Below are positions 63,657 to 64,000 of a stretch of DNA of 64,000 nucleotides, one piece after another. Origin of the DNA: CAVORB01 sp963736235 (GTDB taxonomy: Bacteria; Pseudomonadota; Gammaproteobacteria; Chromatiales; Chromatiaceae); assembly GCA_963736235.1 (NCBI GenBank), contig CAVTOR010000001.1:1-64000 (forward strand), given 5' to 3'. The notes below the pieces were generated by a model, which saw only the letters and a list, made by a program, of their open reading frames with translations, made no database searches and was not told the origin of the DNA. Each line of letters begins with the position of its first letter. The stretch's first letter is position 1. Both the position numbers and the translations under genes were made by a program.

Positions 63657-64000
63657 CGTTTCCCTGCCGGGCCGGTCCGCGTTTCATCACGCCCGATCCA
63701 CCGCTGGCTTCACCTCGCCTCGCTCGGCTCGCCCCGGTTGCTCTGGCTTCTGATGCACTTGCTTTGACTCAATGACATGTCTCTGGCTCTTCTTCTCGTT
63801 CGGCCCTTCGCTTCTGCAGCTACTATGGCCTCTGCTGACTTCTCGCTCCGGCTTTCACCGTTGCCCTTTCAGGCATAAGGCGAGATCTCCCCAGGTAAGA
63901 ACGCACTCCTTCACTGCACAACCGCCAGATTTACGCCGCTTCGCCTTGATCACGAGAGCTTCGTGGTTTGTTGCCCACTCGCCCTGCTCGGCAACGCCTT

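Larger units (their letters stand above)
62317..64000 (-). mobile_element. Group II intron, degenerate, running off the right edge
   Basis: On the minus strand the left end has domain V and VI sequence ending ...CCCCTAT at 62317, and 62401-63656 holds a broken reverse transcriptase. From 63660 to the window edge the strand carries AGCGAGAAGTCAGCAGAGGC and similar text typical of bacterial intron domains I-IV. The 5' splice site is outside the window. Frameshifts in the protein gene suggest the element no longer encodes its own maturase. Confidence 0.75.

Noticed and set aside
1..64000. tRNA and rRNA genes
   Set aside because: I scanned for T-loop text such as GGTTCGAATCC and for rRNA signatures and found none that folds.

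Overview
The window is a GC-rich chromosomal segment of a Gram-negative bacterium, most likely a gammaproteobacterium (my inference is Chromatiales/Ectothiorhodospiraceae-like). Grounds: a bioB-F-H-C-D biotin operon that uses the BioC/BioH route, an Mla/MCE-type outer-membrane lipid transport cluster, an OmpA-family lipoprotein, PBP4 and HtrA-type periplasmic enzymes, cytochrome c', and FbaB-type class I aldolase. No rRNA, tRNA or CRISPR array was seen.

Layout. 1-5.3 kb: HbpS-like secreted protein, ankyrin protein, a collapsed RecQ/UvrD-type helicase, and a haem-c/HAMP membrane sensor. 5.6-12 kb: a thiamine-diphosphate enzyme of the acetolactate synthase family with a four-cysteine insert, a four-S1-domain RNA-binding protein, and a translationally coupled operon of a membrane-anchored PpiC-type isomerase plus three HupE/UreJ-like permeases. 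12-21 kb: msrB with a broken start, decayed glutaredoxin, DUF2202 protein, small secreted proteins, a shattered phospholipase D/cardiolipin synthase, transglutaminase, CYTH-like protein and a truncated transporter. 21.3-23.3 kb: an accessory patch of visibly lower GC with an IS91-type remnant, an orphan secreted protein and a putative AbiC-like phage-defence gene. 23.4-32.8 kb: a Met/Gly tandem-repeat secreted protein, NodJ-like permease, cysK, a yellow/MRJP-like secreted protein, NRDE protein, an atypical sigma54-type regulator and an FKBP. 32.9-39.7 kb: bioB-F-H-C-D followed by dacB and an htrA-like protease. 39.8-49.9 kb: comF, an Ap4A phosphorylase-like gene, fructose-bisphosphate aldolase, an alpha/beta hydrolase, and an AraC / arylsulfatase / periplasmic HAD phosphatase group. 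50-56.6 kb: MlaE-F-D plus a PqiC-like lipoprotein (the ATPase lacks key catalytic residues), an AGCS symporter, D-2-hydroxyacid dehydrogenase, cytochrome c' and Nudix hydrolase. 56.6-64 kb: truncated ISAs1 transposase, serine hydrolase, a two-component pair whose hybrid kinase is shattered, and a degenerate group II intron running off the right edge.

Two window-wide patterns stand out. First, about fifteen genes carry apparent frameshifts or in-frame stops, including bioC, bioD and msrB; either the assembly is error-prone or gene decay is extensive. Second, a structured repeat of about 125 bp occurs twice in opposite orientation, both times between the 3' ends of convergent genes.
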